Shown here: positions 13,193 through 23,875 of the stretch, in pieces
How the letters are laid out: the number at the start of each line of letters is the position of its first letter
How positions within the stretch are numbered: the first letter of the stretch is position 1
Assembly (NCBI RefSeq): GCF_000516985.1
Contig: NW_006917093.1
Span: 1,612,001-1,676,000 of the forward strand
DNA length: 64,000 nt
Direction: 5' to 3'
Source of the DNA: Pestalotiopsis fici W106-1
Lineage: Eukaryota > Ascomycota > Sordariomycetes > Amphisphaeriales > Sporocadaceae
Translations under genes and position numbers: made by a program
The notes under the pieces: generated by a model
The model's input: the letters and a program-made list of their open reading frames with translations, nothing else
Told to the model about the DNA's origin: nothing
Database searches by the model: none

Positions 13193-14212
13193 ATGTCGCA
13201 CATGGCCAATCCCCTCGCGACGGTCGAGCAGATCTACAAGTACAAGTCCTCGCTGTCAGCGCTGCCGCCGGACCTGCAAGACGCCGTCTTTTATCAGGTG
13301 CAGCTCCTGACCCAGGCCGCAGGTCTGCTGCTCCGGCTTCCACAGTCCGTGACTGCGCAGGCCAATGTCATTCTCGCCCGCGCCCTAGTCGGTGCTGCTG
13401 CCGCCACCACGGCTGCCAACGAGTCCAACTCGTCGCTCCTCTTGTCGCAGCACGAACCCAGCAATCTGTCGGCCGCCGCCCTCTTCCTCACAGCAAAACT
13501 GGGCGCGCACCCGGCGCCGCCGCGCGACCTTTGTAATGTCTATGCCTACCTCACATCGCCGAGCTCGCCTCTATTCACGCCAAACACTCCCTCCTCCGAC
13601 GACGACGACGGTGCACAACAGAAACAACAGGATCCTTCATCCTACTACCTCTCCGAGACGGCATACACAACCCAGCACGACCGGATCCTGGCCGCCGAAT
13701 CGCGCATCCTAGCTCTCCTCTCCTTTGACACGCACGTGGCGCTGCCACACCCGCTGGCCGTCACGTACCTGCAGGCCCTCGACTTTCTCTCGCTGCCGCG
13801 CGCCGCCGTCGCCCGCCGCGTCGTCGAGTACCTCAACACGGCCCTGCTCAGCCCCCAGTGCCTCTACCTGACGCACCAGCCCCACCAGCTCGCCGTCGCC
13901 GCCATCTACAATTCCGCCAAAGACCTCGGCGCCAAGATGCCCGAATGTGCCTGGTGGGAGGTCTTTGACGTTGATCGCGAGGACCTGGGCTTCCTGGTGG
14001 TGGGTATGCGTAGTCTCGAAGGGTGGGTGCGTAAGCAGCAAGCAGAGAATCACGGTGATTTTGATCCGGCTCGTTTAATTACGAAAAGCTTAATAATCAA
14101 CCAAATGAGGAAACGAGGCCTTCCAAGCAATGGATCATCCGGCAAGGAGCTGGATGAAGAAGACGCCATGATGCAAAGTATGGATGAAATGGCTGCAAGA
14201 ATAGATGCTTAA
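13193..14212 (+). CDS. Cyclin-fold protein, probably transcription-type (cyclin L-like)
   Basis: Single-exon ORF of 339 aa starting MSHMANPLATVEQIY. The ATG at 13193 sits in a good context (CCCACCATGT) and starts the conserved part. Seen: two helical repeats typical of cyclin boxes. The first includes QANVILARAL and LSAAALFLTAKL; the second begins after RILALLSFDTHVALPHPLAV and continues through HQLAVAAIYNSAKDLG. Between the two repeats is a Ser/Pro/Asp-rich loop (about residues 125-155) that lengthens the domain. The C-terminal tail is acidic and short. Transcriptional cyclins (L, K, T, C families) bind CDKs that phosphorylate RNA polymerase II or splicing factors. The pattern resembles cyclin L-like proteins of filamentous fungi, but the CDK partner cannot be assigned. 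It converges with the next gene on the minus strand, 329 bp apart. Confidence 0.75.
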   Translation: MSHMANPLATVEQIYKYKSSLSALPPDLQDAVFYQVQLLTQAAGLLLRLPQSVTAQANVILARALVGAAAATTAANESNSSLLLSQHEPSNLSAAALFLTAKLGAHPAPPRDLCNVYAYLTSPSSPLFTPNTPSSDDDDGAQQKQQDPSSYYLSETAYTTQHDRILAAESRILALLSFDTHVALPHPLAVTYLQALDFLSLPRAAVARRVVEYLNTALLSPQCLYLTHQPHQLAVAAIYNSAKDLGAKMPECAWWEVFDVDREDLGFLVVGMRSLEGWVRKQQAENHGDFDPARLITKSLIINQMRKRGLPSNGSSGKELDEEDAMMQSMDEMAARIDA

Positions 14213-14541
14213 ACTATCAAGATCAATATGCCTCTCTATAGCGACGGAGCTGATCAAGTATTGACCTAGGGTTATGCGAATTGGCATATGAATAAAGAGT
14301 GCCGCATTGTGAGTAGAGAGTAGAACAGCCATCATGGCTGCCTCGGATCCTTCATGATAACTTATGAAACCTAGCTGTCTGAGCCCAGTCGGATTTTTCC
14401 ACCCTCACAAAATAAGGGCCGCCTTGGCCTCTCGTAAGTCCATAACTGCGTTAAACATGATGAAGCCCCTCTCTGAGCTTGATAGATAAGTCCAAACACA
14501 TTAAAGGGAATACATATTTTCCTCTAGAGAATGATCGAAAT
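14213..14541. other. Convergent 3' intergenic region
   Basis: This 329 bp gap separates two convergent genes and must contain both polyadenylation regions. No further feature seen. Confidence 0.5.
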
Positions 14542-16256
14542 TTAGGCGCTTGCCTCCAGAAGCTGCTGGAGCGTTCTGAATATCTCGATCTATATAATAA
14601 TTAGCGGAAATCGGACTTGGTGATGAAGTTATGCCTCGGGTAGGTGGTTTGGGCCAATTCTTCTTCTAAGCATTATGGGGCATGAGATTTGACATACTAG
14701 ATACATCAAACGATGCTCCTGGAACTCGACCAGAGCACGGTCCAAGACTTGGGTTTCTGCATGGGCTTCATTGAAACGCTTCATATGCTCCGAGTAGAGA
14801 GACAGATCCTCTTCCCCTTGAACTCTTGTGTGCGCCTCTCGGAGTCCCTGATTGGCGCGACGGTGAATATCGAGTTTCTTGCAATCCAAGCCCACGGGTA
14901 ACCACTCCAACTTTTGCTTGGCCTTCTCGAGCAAAATACGGCGCTTATTGTCCTTGACATTCTGGCATATGGCGACAGACTGGTCAATGACACGTAATAG
15001 ATTGAGCGGTGTCATGATCTTGGTATCGTGTATAAAGGCCCGTAATCCTCCCAACTGTGAGATGACTGTCTTCTTGACAACTTGCAGGCACAGGGATCTG
15101 TCAAGTATAGTGTAGTCCAGCTCTGATGCGTTGAAGTCGTCTTCGTAAAATGTACATGTTAGCCCTTCACTCGACATGTCCTTCCAGCCCGCTTATACTT
15201 ACAAAGTCCTTCAACATTGACAATGCTGTCATTCCAACGGGTTCCCGGGCAGGCCGACTTGAGCCAAGTGTTTGCTGCCTCTTTGGCTACTTGGTGGACT
15301 GTATTGGCCACAACGCACAGTGTTTCGGGCTCAATGCCACGCAATCGTTTCTCGGGATACTCTTGATACAAGTCTTCAAGAGACTTATTCTTGATTAATC
15401 CCAAGTTGGCAATGGCTTCCGGGTTTGCTGTTGTCCATGCCACTCGTTGTAGTCCAGGAAGGGGCTTGGAGGGTGCCCCAAAAGTGGTGGCAGGCTTTGT
15501 AGCTTGCGCACCACTGAGTATTCCAGCCCGATGAAGAGATGATGAGTCGTTTTTTGAGGGAAGATATTGTGTCTGCTGCTCCAGCTTGATGAGTGGGGTG
15601 AGACCTTGTTGCAAATCTCGAAATGACTCTGAATTGAAGCCAATCTGTTCCATTGTTTGTAGTGCAGCAGCGTCAAAAGCCAAAGGCTCTTGCTTCAAGC
15701 TGTGTGTTAATCCGCTGTACGGCTGTGTATTTGGCTGAAACATCCCTGGCGCACTTTGAATCTGTTCAGAAGTGTCATCTTGGGTCAGATCAATGATCTC
15801 TACCTTCTTTGGTTGGCTAAAGGTAGCTCTGTGCCTTCCAACATGATTGTTTTGCAGCTTAATTGGAGCATCTCGTGGTGGACCGTGACCATTTGCTTCG
15901 TGCGCTTGTCGTTCGACTCTGCGAACTTCCTGCATTGCTTCGGTATGGGCTCTCTGAGCATTATCCACTGCTCTCTGACAGGCCATCTGTTCTTCGTTTA
16001 GTGTTGTGTGGCCGGCCATTCTGGCGTCATCGTGAACTCTCTGCGCTTGCATCTGTGCTTCCAGGAGGGCTCTCTTTGCCACGTTGTTGACTCTCCGCGC
16101 TTCGTTTAGTGCTCGATTCAGGTTTCTTCGAATTTTTCTCGGCGCACGGAGTTCCTTTATGGCTGCCTTCTCACGTTGTCGGCGCTTTTTGCGCGCATTC
16201 TTACTCTTGCCCTGGCCCCAGCCTGGATTGGTTGATGCTGATGCTGATCCAGACAT
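14542..16256 (-). CDS. Unrecognised coiled-coil protein with SUMO-interacting motif
   Basis: Predicted CDS is complement of 14542-14589, 14698-15140 and 15203-16256 (514 aa; phases agree, both introns have branch-point-like GCTAAC or GCTAAT). I do not recognise the family. Seen: a very basic N-terminal stretch (residues 20-50, many Arg/Lys) compatible with nuclear localisation; an Ala/Arg/Glu-rich helical region (50-122) with repeated RAxxxAQRAH-like segments, likely coiled coil; then VEIIDLT at 152-158 followed by acidic residues. That is the consensus of a SUMO-interacting motif. A low-complexity middle follows, and a helical C-terminal third rich in Leu and charged residues ends in EIFRTLQQLLEASA, encoded by a 48-nt last exon. 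The start is the first in-frame ATG. A nuclear role with sumoylated partners is inference only. Confidence 0.65.
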
Positions 16257-16685
16257 GACCTTGTTTGGTGTTGGTTTTGGTCCGCGAATTTTTCTGTCTG
16301 AAAGTGGTTTCTGATTTTGTACTAATAAAGACCAAGTAGAAAATAGAAAGCGTTGGCAGACTTGTTTGGGAGCGCGCAAACGCACAAGGTTTGTTGACGG
16401 GAAGGCGTTTGTCGAGGTTGTTGGAGGGGGGGCAGTCAGTCACTCGACAGCTTCCACGGAAACGGGCAAACAGAGTGAACTGGAAGTGGTGGTTAAAATT
16501 CAGGGTGGAATGTTTTGGGTGAGATTGTTATCACTGTGGTGATCACTCTACTTGAATAACAGCAGTTGCGACGACGTTCAGTTGGGTCCTTCCCTAGAAC
16601 GTTTGGGAAACACGGATATTATATATAGCTTCCAATTCATTATGAAACTGTTTTACTAGCCTGACTCGCACCGTCATAGTGTGAA
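16257..16685. other. Intergenic between PHO84-like 3' end and orphan gene start
   Basis: This 429 bp gap lies between two same-strand genes. It should contain the orphan gene promoter and the terminator region of the phosphate transporter. The orphan frame stays open upstream of its ATG for 43 codons but has no ATG there. Confidence 0.45.
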
Positions 16686-18906
16686 TCACCGAAGCAAATT
16701 CCCAACGTCTTGCAGTCCAATATTCTCTACCGACGTGGGATTGCCGCCCCGATCTATTCGGCCCCAACCAGCAACCCAACCCGGGAAGACGCCGCCGTAC
16801 CCTCGCGCTTCCTCGCCGTCCTCCGGCGCACTGTTCGGCCGAACGATACCTGTGGTAGAGCTGGTGCTTTCAAAGTCGTAATTGGTGTCTTCGCTACTAC
16901 CCTTCTTTCGTCTCAGTCTTCTTGCTGCTCTCATCTCTTGTGCCTGCTGCGCTGCAATCTCGGGTGAAGTCATGATGCCGACCCGTTGATTCCTGCCCCA
17001 ATGCTTTGTTCGCGAATAAAAAAATCCAGCTGGCTGTCCACCCGAGAATGGATTCCACCATCTCTTTTTCAGGGCGACAATACTGCCGTTGCGTCCTGAA
17101 TTATATGAAGTGGGTGCTTCTCCGGCGAGTTCCTCGAGAGTCTTGCCTTTGGTCTCGGGTATCAACAAGGACACAAAGGTTCCACACAGCATGAAGAGGG
17201 CAAAGATTTGCATCAGTCGGTCGAGCCAAGGGGAGCAAGCGCTACCTTGGCAATTTGCTGGCGAGTCCTTGTTGAGCAGAGGAATGGATACAACTTGGGC
17301 GATAATGGCCCCAATCTTGCCCATTGCCGCCGACAGACCATGACCCGAGGATCGATAACGTGTAGGATAACACTCGCCTGGTACAATGAATGTTGTGGTA
17401 TTCGGGCCCCAGTTGAAGCAAAATTGTGCAACTACATACAAGGCAAGCATCCCGCCTTGGTTTAGATGATGATAATAAAAGCCGAGAACGCAAAATATAA
17501 TGGTGAGAAATACGAAGCCAATGATCTGGAGTGGCTTTCGTCCCAGTGTATCGATCGTGAAAATCGCTGTCCAGTATCCTGGCAACGACCCTGCGACGGT
17601 AAGGATAATCATTCCTACGGCATTATTGTATAGTTGCTCGTAAAGGGTGCCCCCGTTGGCATAACCTATGGCATGAAGAACGATGGAGTTATTCAAGCCA
17701 AGGCCATAAAATGCAAGATCCTAGGCTCGAGTCAGTATGAAATAATAGTCATGATGCAGATCGATAACAAACCAAGAAGAACCAAGACAAGGTGGTGCCA
17801 ATGAGCACTCTGGCATTCTCCCACTTGCCGAAATACGAAAACAGATCCGGCCAAGATGCAGACGGTATATTCAATGCAGGCGATGCGACCTTTTTCATTC
17901 TTGCCCGCTTGACCTCATCAACCTCTCCTTCAGACTTGCTTGCCATATATGCTTTGATGTCTGCATCTGCTTGCTCAACATCCTTTGCTACTTCAAACGT
18001 GTATCGCGGTGTTTCGGGGATTGTGATTCGGTAATAGAGTGCGAAACAAGCTGGAACTGCCCCAACGCCGACGATGATTCTCCATGCACGGTCTGCTGCG
18101 ATCTGACAGGCGTTGTTGCAAGACGCTGCATTTGGAGCTGCGAGATAGGCGTCCTTGAAAGCGACCGTTACAATCAGCGCCACAATTGCAGCAAGAAGTT
18201 GACCCAGTCCCTGCATGCTGAAGACGGCAGCCATCATTGCTCCTCGCCATCGTGTTGGTGCAAACTCGGATGTAATGACGGAACTTAGGGGATAGTCGCC
18301 TCCGATGCCAATGCTAAGACACAATGTCAGCCAGTCCAAAGCCATACATCTGACACTACAGCCTTACCCCATTATGACTCTCCAAAATGTCATCGAACCT
18401 GTAAAAGTCACGGCTTGACTTGGTGCCACGAGGCACGATGCCAATGTTGCTACTACAATGATGCCGAGCTCGACTCCGTACATGCGCCGGCGACCGTAAA
18501 CATCTGCTAGCCAACCAAAGAGTAGCTGGCCAACCACTATCCCTGCGCTCGTTGATGCCTTCAATGTTGTGCTGACCGGCGTAGGCAGTGTCCCATAGTT
18601 GCCTCCGTATCCATTCTTTGCATCCTCCGGCGACCCCTGCCAAAAGACAACGCCGAGCAAAGTGGTGATGAGGTTGATGGCGAAAATATCGTACGAGTCG
18701 AGAAAGAAGCCAATCCCGGCGACGGCAATGGCTCTGACGTGATACAGCCCGAAAGGAATCTTGTCAATCTCGGAGAGGGCCAGCCTCCTTCGTAGATTCG
18801 GATCCTTGATGTGGCTGAAGTCGTTGAAAAAGTTATGAAATGCCCGATTGCCACCGTAAGTCCGAACATGTGCAACGGGCATTGCCGGCTCCGGAAGCAT
18901 GTCCAT
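16686..18906 (-). CDS. PHO84-type inorganic phosphate/H+ symporter (MFS)
   Basis: Predicted CDS is complement of 16686-17720, 17773-18313 and 18368-18906 (704 aa). The product should import phosphate with protons across the plasma membrane. Seen: about 12 hydrophobic segments; the MFS signature LADVYGRRRMYG after TM2; DSYDIFAINL in TM1, a hallmark of phosphate porters; and the phosphate:H+ symporter block GGDYPLSSVITSEFAPTRWR at the start of exon 2. A hydrophilic central loop (about 280-340) and ETKGKTLEELA at about residue 555 are also typical. The second intron starts GTTTGT, a weaker donor. Unlike yeast Pho84 (587 aa), a cytoplasmic tail of about 140 residues follows, Arg- and Gly-rich. 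No PHO4/NUC-1 type CACGTG site was noticed upstream. The family assignment is strong; whether it is the main high-affinity transporter is unknown. Confidence 0.9.
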
Positions 18907-20385
18907 CGTGATATTGTTCGTTCTCCGATCGGGAAGGGGGAAAACCCCGTGGTTGTACTTGGTCGAATATAAGACGTGCCCGTACGGACACGGCTACAGC
19001 GGCCCGCCCGGCTCAGAATCTCAAATTACCGCCCAAGACATTGAAAAACGGGACACCGAGTAATTGAGACTAATCAATGCTGGAAGATATCCACGGTCGC
19101 GTGAGAAATGGTGTAGTTGTTCAGATTCCCCGGAATAAACAAGTAATCAGGCTTTTGCAAGAATACGAGAAAGTCAGCAAGGAAGGAAGATCGGCATGGG
19201 GGTATGTACAGTAGTGCAGCAGTGTAAAAGAAGAAAAATAACCAGCAACAACATAAAATGCAGATGATGTGCATTAATAGGAAGCACCAGGCACCCCTGG
19301 CTCTTTTATGCCCACAGCCTTAAACCGGCCACATCCCAATCGTAAAGGCAACAACTAAGCTGACAGGGCCCTTTCTTGTCCAATCTAAAGCGGTGCCGGG
19401 CAGCGTGCAACGAATATCGGACGCCAACGATCGTGCCGCCCTTTTATGGTGGCAGGGATTCATTGCGCAGCTGACCAGGTGCCGGTTGGGGGAAGAGAGA
19501 GGGAGGGATGGTCGGATGCATACTCACGATCTGGGGCAAGGCTTGATTTTTACTGATAAGTGTTAACTTTCAACCAAGGCAATATGACAACTTGACCGAC
19601 TCGATCGGCTTTGAAGAAAGGGTTCAAAATCGCAATTTCTCCATGGCTCTGGCAGTCCCCGGGCTGGTAGACCAAGAGAAGCTGGCCTCAACGGCAATTG
19701 TTAAAGAGAAGAGCAGCAGTGGAGTGTGCTGGGGATCAGGACATTGGTCTCGAACTCTCGCCTGCAGCTCTTGGGGGGGTCCTCGGTGTCCATCGGAAGC
19801 TTACCGAGCTCGTCAATCCGCCAAAAACGTGGGAGCAGAGTCTATTAGCTGTACTAGCTTCTTGGTACCTGGCGACCCTTGGAGCCAAAATGAATACTAT
19901 TTCCAATACTATTTCCATTTGCGGTGGGCAGGCAGGTGGCTAGGCTGTCGGCTAACTCGACGGGGGATTCCTCTAACGGTTTCTTTCTGGCATATTTTCA
20001 TCAAGGTATACATATTGGATCAAAGGCTGTGTGGATTCATTATTGTGATTCGAGGCTATATCGACCAACCCGAAGGACCTTTTGGCCCTGTCTGGCATGC
20101 CAGCCCTTGTCGTGAGATCCTTGAAGTGACCATATACCGCCTGCAGTGGTGGGTTTCTTCCAAGCTATGCAAGCTCGATCATAATAAGTAGCTCCTAATT
20201 ATGGAGTAATTCTCGGCTACGCAGACTTGCAGTCAAACACATGGACTTGATATTCAGCAGGCAACGCTAAACTTCTTTGTTGCTAGTCGGCGTTATAAGT
20301 CAACCTTGGGAGAGCCCCACGCTGCTGAACAAGATGCTGCGTTGACATCTTGCAGACAGTTCGGTAAAAGGAAAAGAAAATAAAT
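18907..20385. other. Intergenic upstream of PHO84-like gene
   Basis: About 1.5 kb including the transporter promoter. A 199-codon open frame (19592-20191, plus) lacks an ATG and shows no recognisable domain. Two tandem copies of AATACTATTTCC lie at 19893-19916. No gene is supported. Confidence 0.45.
19893..19916 (+). repeat. Tandem 12-mer direct repeat (2 copies)
   Basis: AATACTATTTCC occurs twice back to back. Probably replication slippage; no function implied. Confidence 0.7.
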
Positions 20386-20697
20386 TTAGACAAGTACTTG
20401 ATCATGCCACTTCTGCGCATTTTCAGCCGTTGTCATATTTGTTTTGTTACCGTTTATGTTGGCGTCAGCCCCGGATTCTTCTAGCATCAGGCATACATAT
20501 GGCTCGAAAAAGCCCCCAAGCCCCAACGAGCCAATCAGATCACAGGATACAACAACGTGCTCGATCAACACGTCAGTGAAGAAAGCGACTGGTTTACCGA
20601 AAGCCTCTTCAGGTTCCATTCGCTGCCGAATCGAGAAGAGAGACCGTCCTATCGGACTCGACACGACTGCAACGACAGCCCGACATGTGTTTCAGTA
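20386..20697 (-). pseudogene. Possible ankyrin-repeat gene remnant
   Basis: A minus-strand open frame of about 100 codons ends at 20386 and has no ATG at its head; a stop codon closes it just upstream. Its C-terminal part reads like the end of an ankyrin repeat: a helix with LMLEESGADANINGNKT, then a TTAENAQKWHDQVL-type helix. This matches the usual LLxxGADxN turn and following helix of ankyrin proteins. The upstream half resembles no repeat. With no start, no second repeat and no splice partner that I could find, it is best read as a decayed fragment of a larger ankyrin protein. It could also be a chance open frame. Confidence 0.3.
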
Positions 20698-21589
20698 ATC
20701 CTTGGCTCACCGGGGCTGTCTTTTGCCCTGCTTTCATCATGTGGTCATTGAGGCAGCAAGTATATTACATCAACGCCTCTTTTTTGTTCTCTCATCTCCG
20801 AAATGTAGTAGATAGGATCCTCAACCATTTTCTTTTCAAGTTTTAGGACTGCACAGACATGCCCGCAATGCATGCAGGACGCGTGGCGTATGCTCACAGC
20901 TGAATCAATAATTATAGTAATAAAATCGGTTTCTGCAGAAATATTGCCTTGAATGTGTCATTTGTTTGAACGCAGATTTTCAGCCTGATCCTAGCAGGAC
21001 ATACGACGAGATGGATGAGGAAGCAGAAGACTTCCTTTCCGTCACAAAGGTTCCATACTCGAGGAGTGGTAGAAGCATACATAGGGGTGAGGTTTGCCTT
21101 CGGAAACTAGTGATATGATCTCAAAACATGTATACTTGGCCTTATGACCCTATTTAAGCCGATTATATAAAGTTGAAATAGCAATCCTTTAGCACCCTCA
21201 TATTCGTAGGCGTTCTGCCTCTGCCAAAAACCAACATCATTCCAAAGACTACTTGAAATGAATGGCATACTTCGAATCGAAATCAGAATTACTCAAGTCA
21301 TGACGCAGTATATTCAGATGCCTATTGTTATCTAGTTTGACACAGCATAGCATTGATTGATTGGTTATGCCTCTGAACGACAAGTCTGCTGAAGGGGAAC
21401 TGCTCTCTACGTATTGCACACAACTCCATATAGTCTACTTGTACAGTATCTGGATGTATACGGCACTGTGTCTCCATCAAGCACTTTCGGGTCCTTGACG
21501 CTAAGATTTTCACATCATTCAAGGTTGACATCAGCGTTATCAAAAACATTATACAGTCTTACATGTCTTAGCACTCGACTTTTCTTGGT
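20698..21589. other. AT-rich intergenic stretch
   Basis: About 0.9 kb. It contains copy B of the short dispersed repeat (20964-20987). Through the repeat runs a roughly 60-codon plus-strand open frame with an acidic segment (EMDEEAEDF), too short to call. No other signal seen. Confidence 0.4.
20964..20987 (+). repeat. Short dispersed repeat, copy B
   Basis: GTTTGAACGCAGA (20964-20976) and TTCAGCCTG (20979-20987) repeat the words found at 4880-4902. A coincidence of both words in the same order is unlikely in 64 kb. Confidence 0.45.
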
Positions 21590-22002
21590 TCAAAATTTTT
21601 CGACCTCAATCAGTCTTTCAGAGGCTCCATCACTTCCACCGACAGATTCCCTCGCAGTCGTATTCTGGGTATTCCCTGGTCCTAGACGCCCGAAAACATG
21701 GAATCCTTTGCACTGGCAGCAACACATTCCGGGGCCATAAGCCATATACACACGGTCCAAATTGGCCCAACAGCTACCGGAGTCGCAAGGGAGGCCCGCA
21801 TTGCAGTCACGGTCGTTGTGATTGGTTGGGTCGCCGTAACCTGCATAAAGAGCTTCTTTGGCAAAGAGAGAAGGATGGCATGAACAGGAGAGGGCACGGC
21901 GATCTCCTTATTATCATCATCTCCTATTTTTCTTCCTTGGCACTCATTTACTCGCCAAGAAATCAAGGGCGTCAATTAGGATATGGTTAGGTGTAGATGC
22001 AT
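21590..22002 (-). pseudogene. Candidate small secreted cysteine-rich protein gene, first exon probably frame-broken
   Basis: The main exon is complement 21590-21840, encoding about 82 residues to a TGA. It is rich in Gly, Asn, Asp and Cys, with cysteines spaced C-x5-C-x4-C, then about 15 residues, then CCCxC. Such density is typical of small secreted fungal proteins (effector- or antimicrobial-like), which usually have little sequence conservation. A canonical acceptor (pyrimidine-rich, then TATGCAG) precedes it. A donor GTAAAT at 21951-21946 with a short hydrophobic coding segment before it matches in phase. An ATG in strong context (CCACCATG, 22002-22000) begins a signal-peptide-like segment. 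However, that ATG is one base out of frame with the donor, and its own frame stops after eight codons. So the gene is a pseudogene, contains a sequencing indel, or uses an unrecognised first exon. I could not name the family. Confidence 0.42.
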
Positions 22003-22292
22003 GGTGGCAATGCTGCCAATGGCGGAAGGAGGATTATGATAATGGAATGTCATAATTTAAGCAATGAGCAAGCGGTCAATATGAAATGAATGGAAATGAA
22101 TGGTGTCATTGATTCACGTATGTAGTCATTGACAATTGAAAGGTAGTCATACCCATCGCCCAAACCCCGCTTCATCTGATTCTGTTATAAATCTCTTAAT
22201 TCCATTCTCTCTTCAAGTTGATCGAACAAGAGCAACATGATGCCGATATGAGCGAAACTCCAAGCAAAATGGGGTCCGGCTCGGGTTCAAAT

Positions 22293-23875
22293 CTACCAAG
22301 CTGTAATGTCTTCAACCTCTGCTTCGCCGAACACACTAGACTTGGTCATCTGTCCCACAGAAGCAGCTTCTACAACATCGCCTTCCTTCTCCATGATGTC
22401 AGGGAGAACCTCTTGGAGGAAATCCAGAATATACTTGTTCACCTGCTCGAATTGCAGCAGGAAAGCATCGTGGCCTTCCTGACTAACAATTTCCTTCAAT
22501 CTGGAGTTCTTGACGTGCTGTGCAATCTCCTGCTGCTCCGCGAATGTGAACAGCCCATCACTTTCGATACCAAGAACGAGCGTGGGCTGTTCAATGAGCG
22601 CCAGGGCCTCGGGGACGGAGTCCGCGCGGTAACGAGAGACATCGTGAGTGTCGAGCTTGCGCGTGATGGCAATGTAACAGTTGCTGTCGAATCGCTTGAC
22701 GAATTTCTGTCCTTGGTAGCGCAGATATGACTGTGCAGAAAAGTATGTCGTAGTGGGGGGCCTATCGCCACCCGTCAAGCTCTCCTTGGGACCCGAAAAT
22801 TGCGGATCCGCTGATGCGACTGCGACAGGTGCTTCGCCGGGCTTGGCTGCCTCTGCTTTCGTTTGGCTTGCAAAGCTACTAGAGCGCGACACAGAAGATC
22901 TAGTCACCTTGTGCCCATCATTGTGGATGTGGAAGTGAGTCTCAGATGGTGTGGTGGACCTTGGGTTTTCTGTAATGGTTTGCCTTTTTGCTGGGTCGGG
23001 GATGTTGCGGCCGAAACGCGCCTCAAAGGAGTTTCTGCTTCGGTAGGTGAGCAGTGCGGACATGCGAGCCGCGCCGAGACCCGTGACTGGCTGATCTTCG
23101 AGGGTATAGTAGCCATCGTCGTACTTGGGGTCAGCGTAAATGCTCTGACGCTGGGCCTCGCCCCAACTAATGCACCAAGCACTGTGACGACTCGACGTTG
23201 CGATCGGCACGATGCAACGAACATAGTCCTTGCCGAAATATGCCCACTCAAGAACGAGCATTCCGCCCATAGAACCACCTATAACGGCGGCGACCTGACG
23301 AACACCTAGATCATCAAGCAGCAGTTTGTGCAGACTGTCAGGAATTAGTGTGAAGTTTGCATCCTGCGAGATGGCATGATCCTTACTTGACATCGTCTCG
23401 AATCGTGGTCAATGGGAACTCAGGACCATATCTCTCATTGTCAGGGTTGCCGTCCTTGGCAGTCACAGGACTGGCAGTGCCGTACGGGCTTCCCAAGCTG
23501 TTCATGCAGATAACGAAGAACCTCGAGGTATCAAAGGCTCGCCCAGGACCACCTAGGAGAGGTCCCCACCAATCACTGACATCGGCACTTCCCGTCAAGG
23601 CATGGCATATGACCATGGCATTGTCACGATTTGGGGACAGTTTGCCCCGAGTGGTGTAGGCAAGTGGCACATTTTGGAGAGTGACGCCCGACTCCAACGT
23701 GAAAGAAGGGATAATGGCAATCTCCTGGTCTGGAATCAAGGCTGCGAACGGATTTTCGGGCTGTTGCCGCGATCTTTCTTGCAGGTATTCAGTCACCATT
23801 CACTTTTCGAGGGATGGACAGACTCATGAACTGACCGTAGCTGGGTTTGCTAGTAGCACCGTTTTCGGCAGCCAT
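22293..23875 (-). CDS. MET2: Homoserine O-acetyltransferase
   Basis: Predicted CDS is complement of 22293-23334, 23387-23777 and 23836-23875 (490 aa). It transfers acetyl from acetyl-CoA to L-homoserine, the first committed step to methionine in fungi. Seen: the conserved N-terminal block AIIPSFTLESGVTL; CHALTGSADVSDWWGPLLGG; GPEFPLTTIRDDV; the nucleophile elbow GGSMGG with Ser165; Asp403 in ESDGLF; and His432 in EGHDAFL, together a full alpha/beta-hydrolase triad. A Ser/Pro-rich insertion of about 80 residues (about 250-335) interrupts the fold, as in other filamentous fungi. Exon 1 encodes only 13 residues and its acceptor is CTGCAAG rather than CAG/TAG, the weakest part of the model. The second intron has branch-like CACTAATTC. 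Cytosolic. Divergent from THO2. Confidence 0.93.

Noticed and set aside
19592..20191. 199-codon plus-strand open frame
   Set aside because: No ATG start, no domain, includes a tandem slippage repeat; likely chance.
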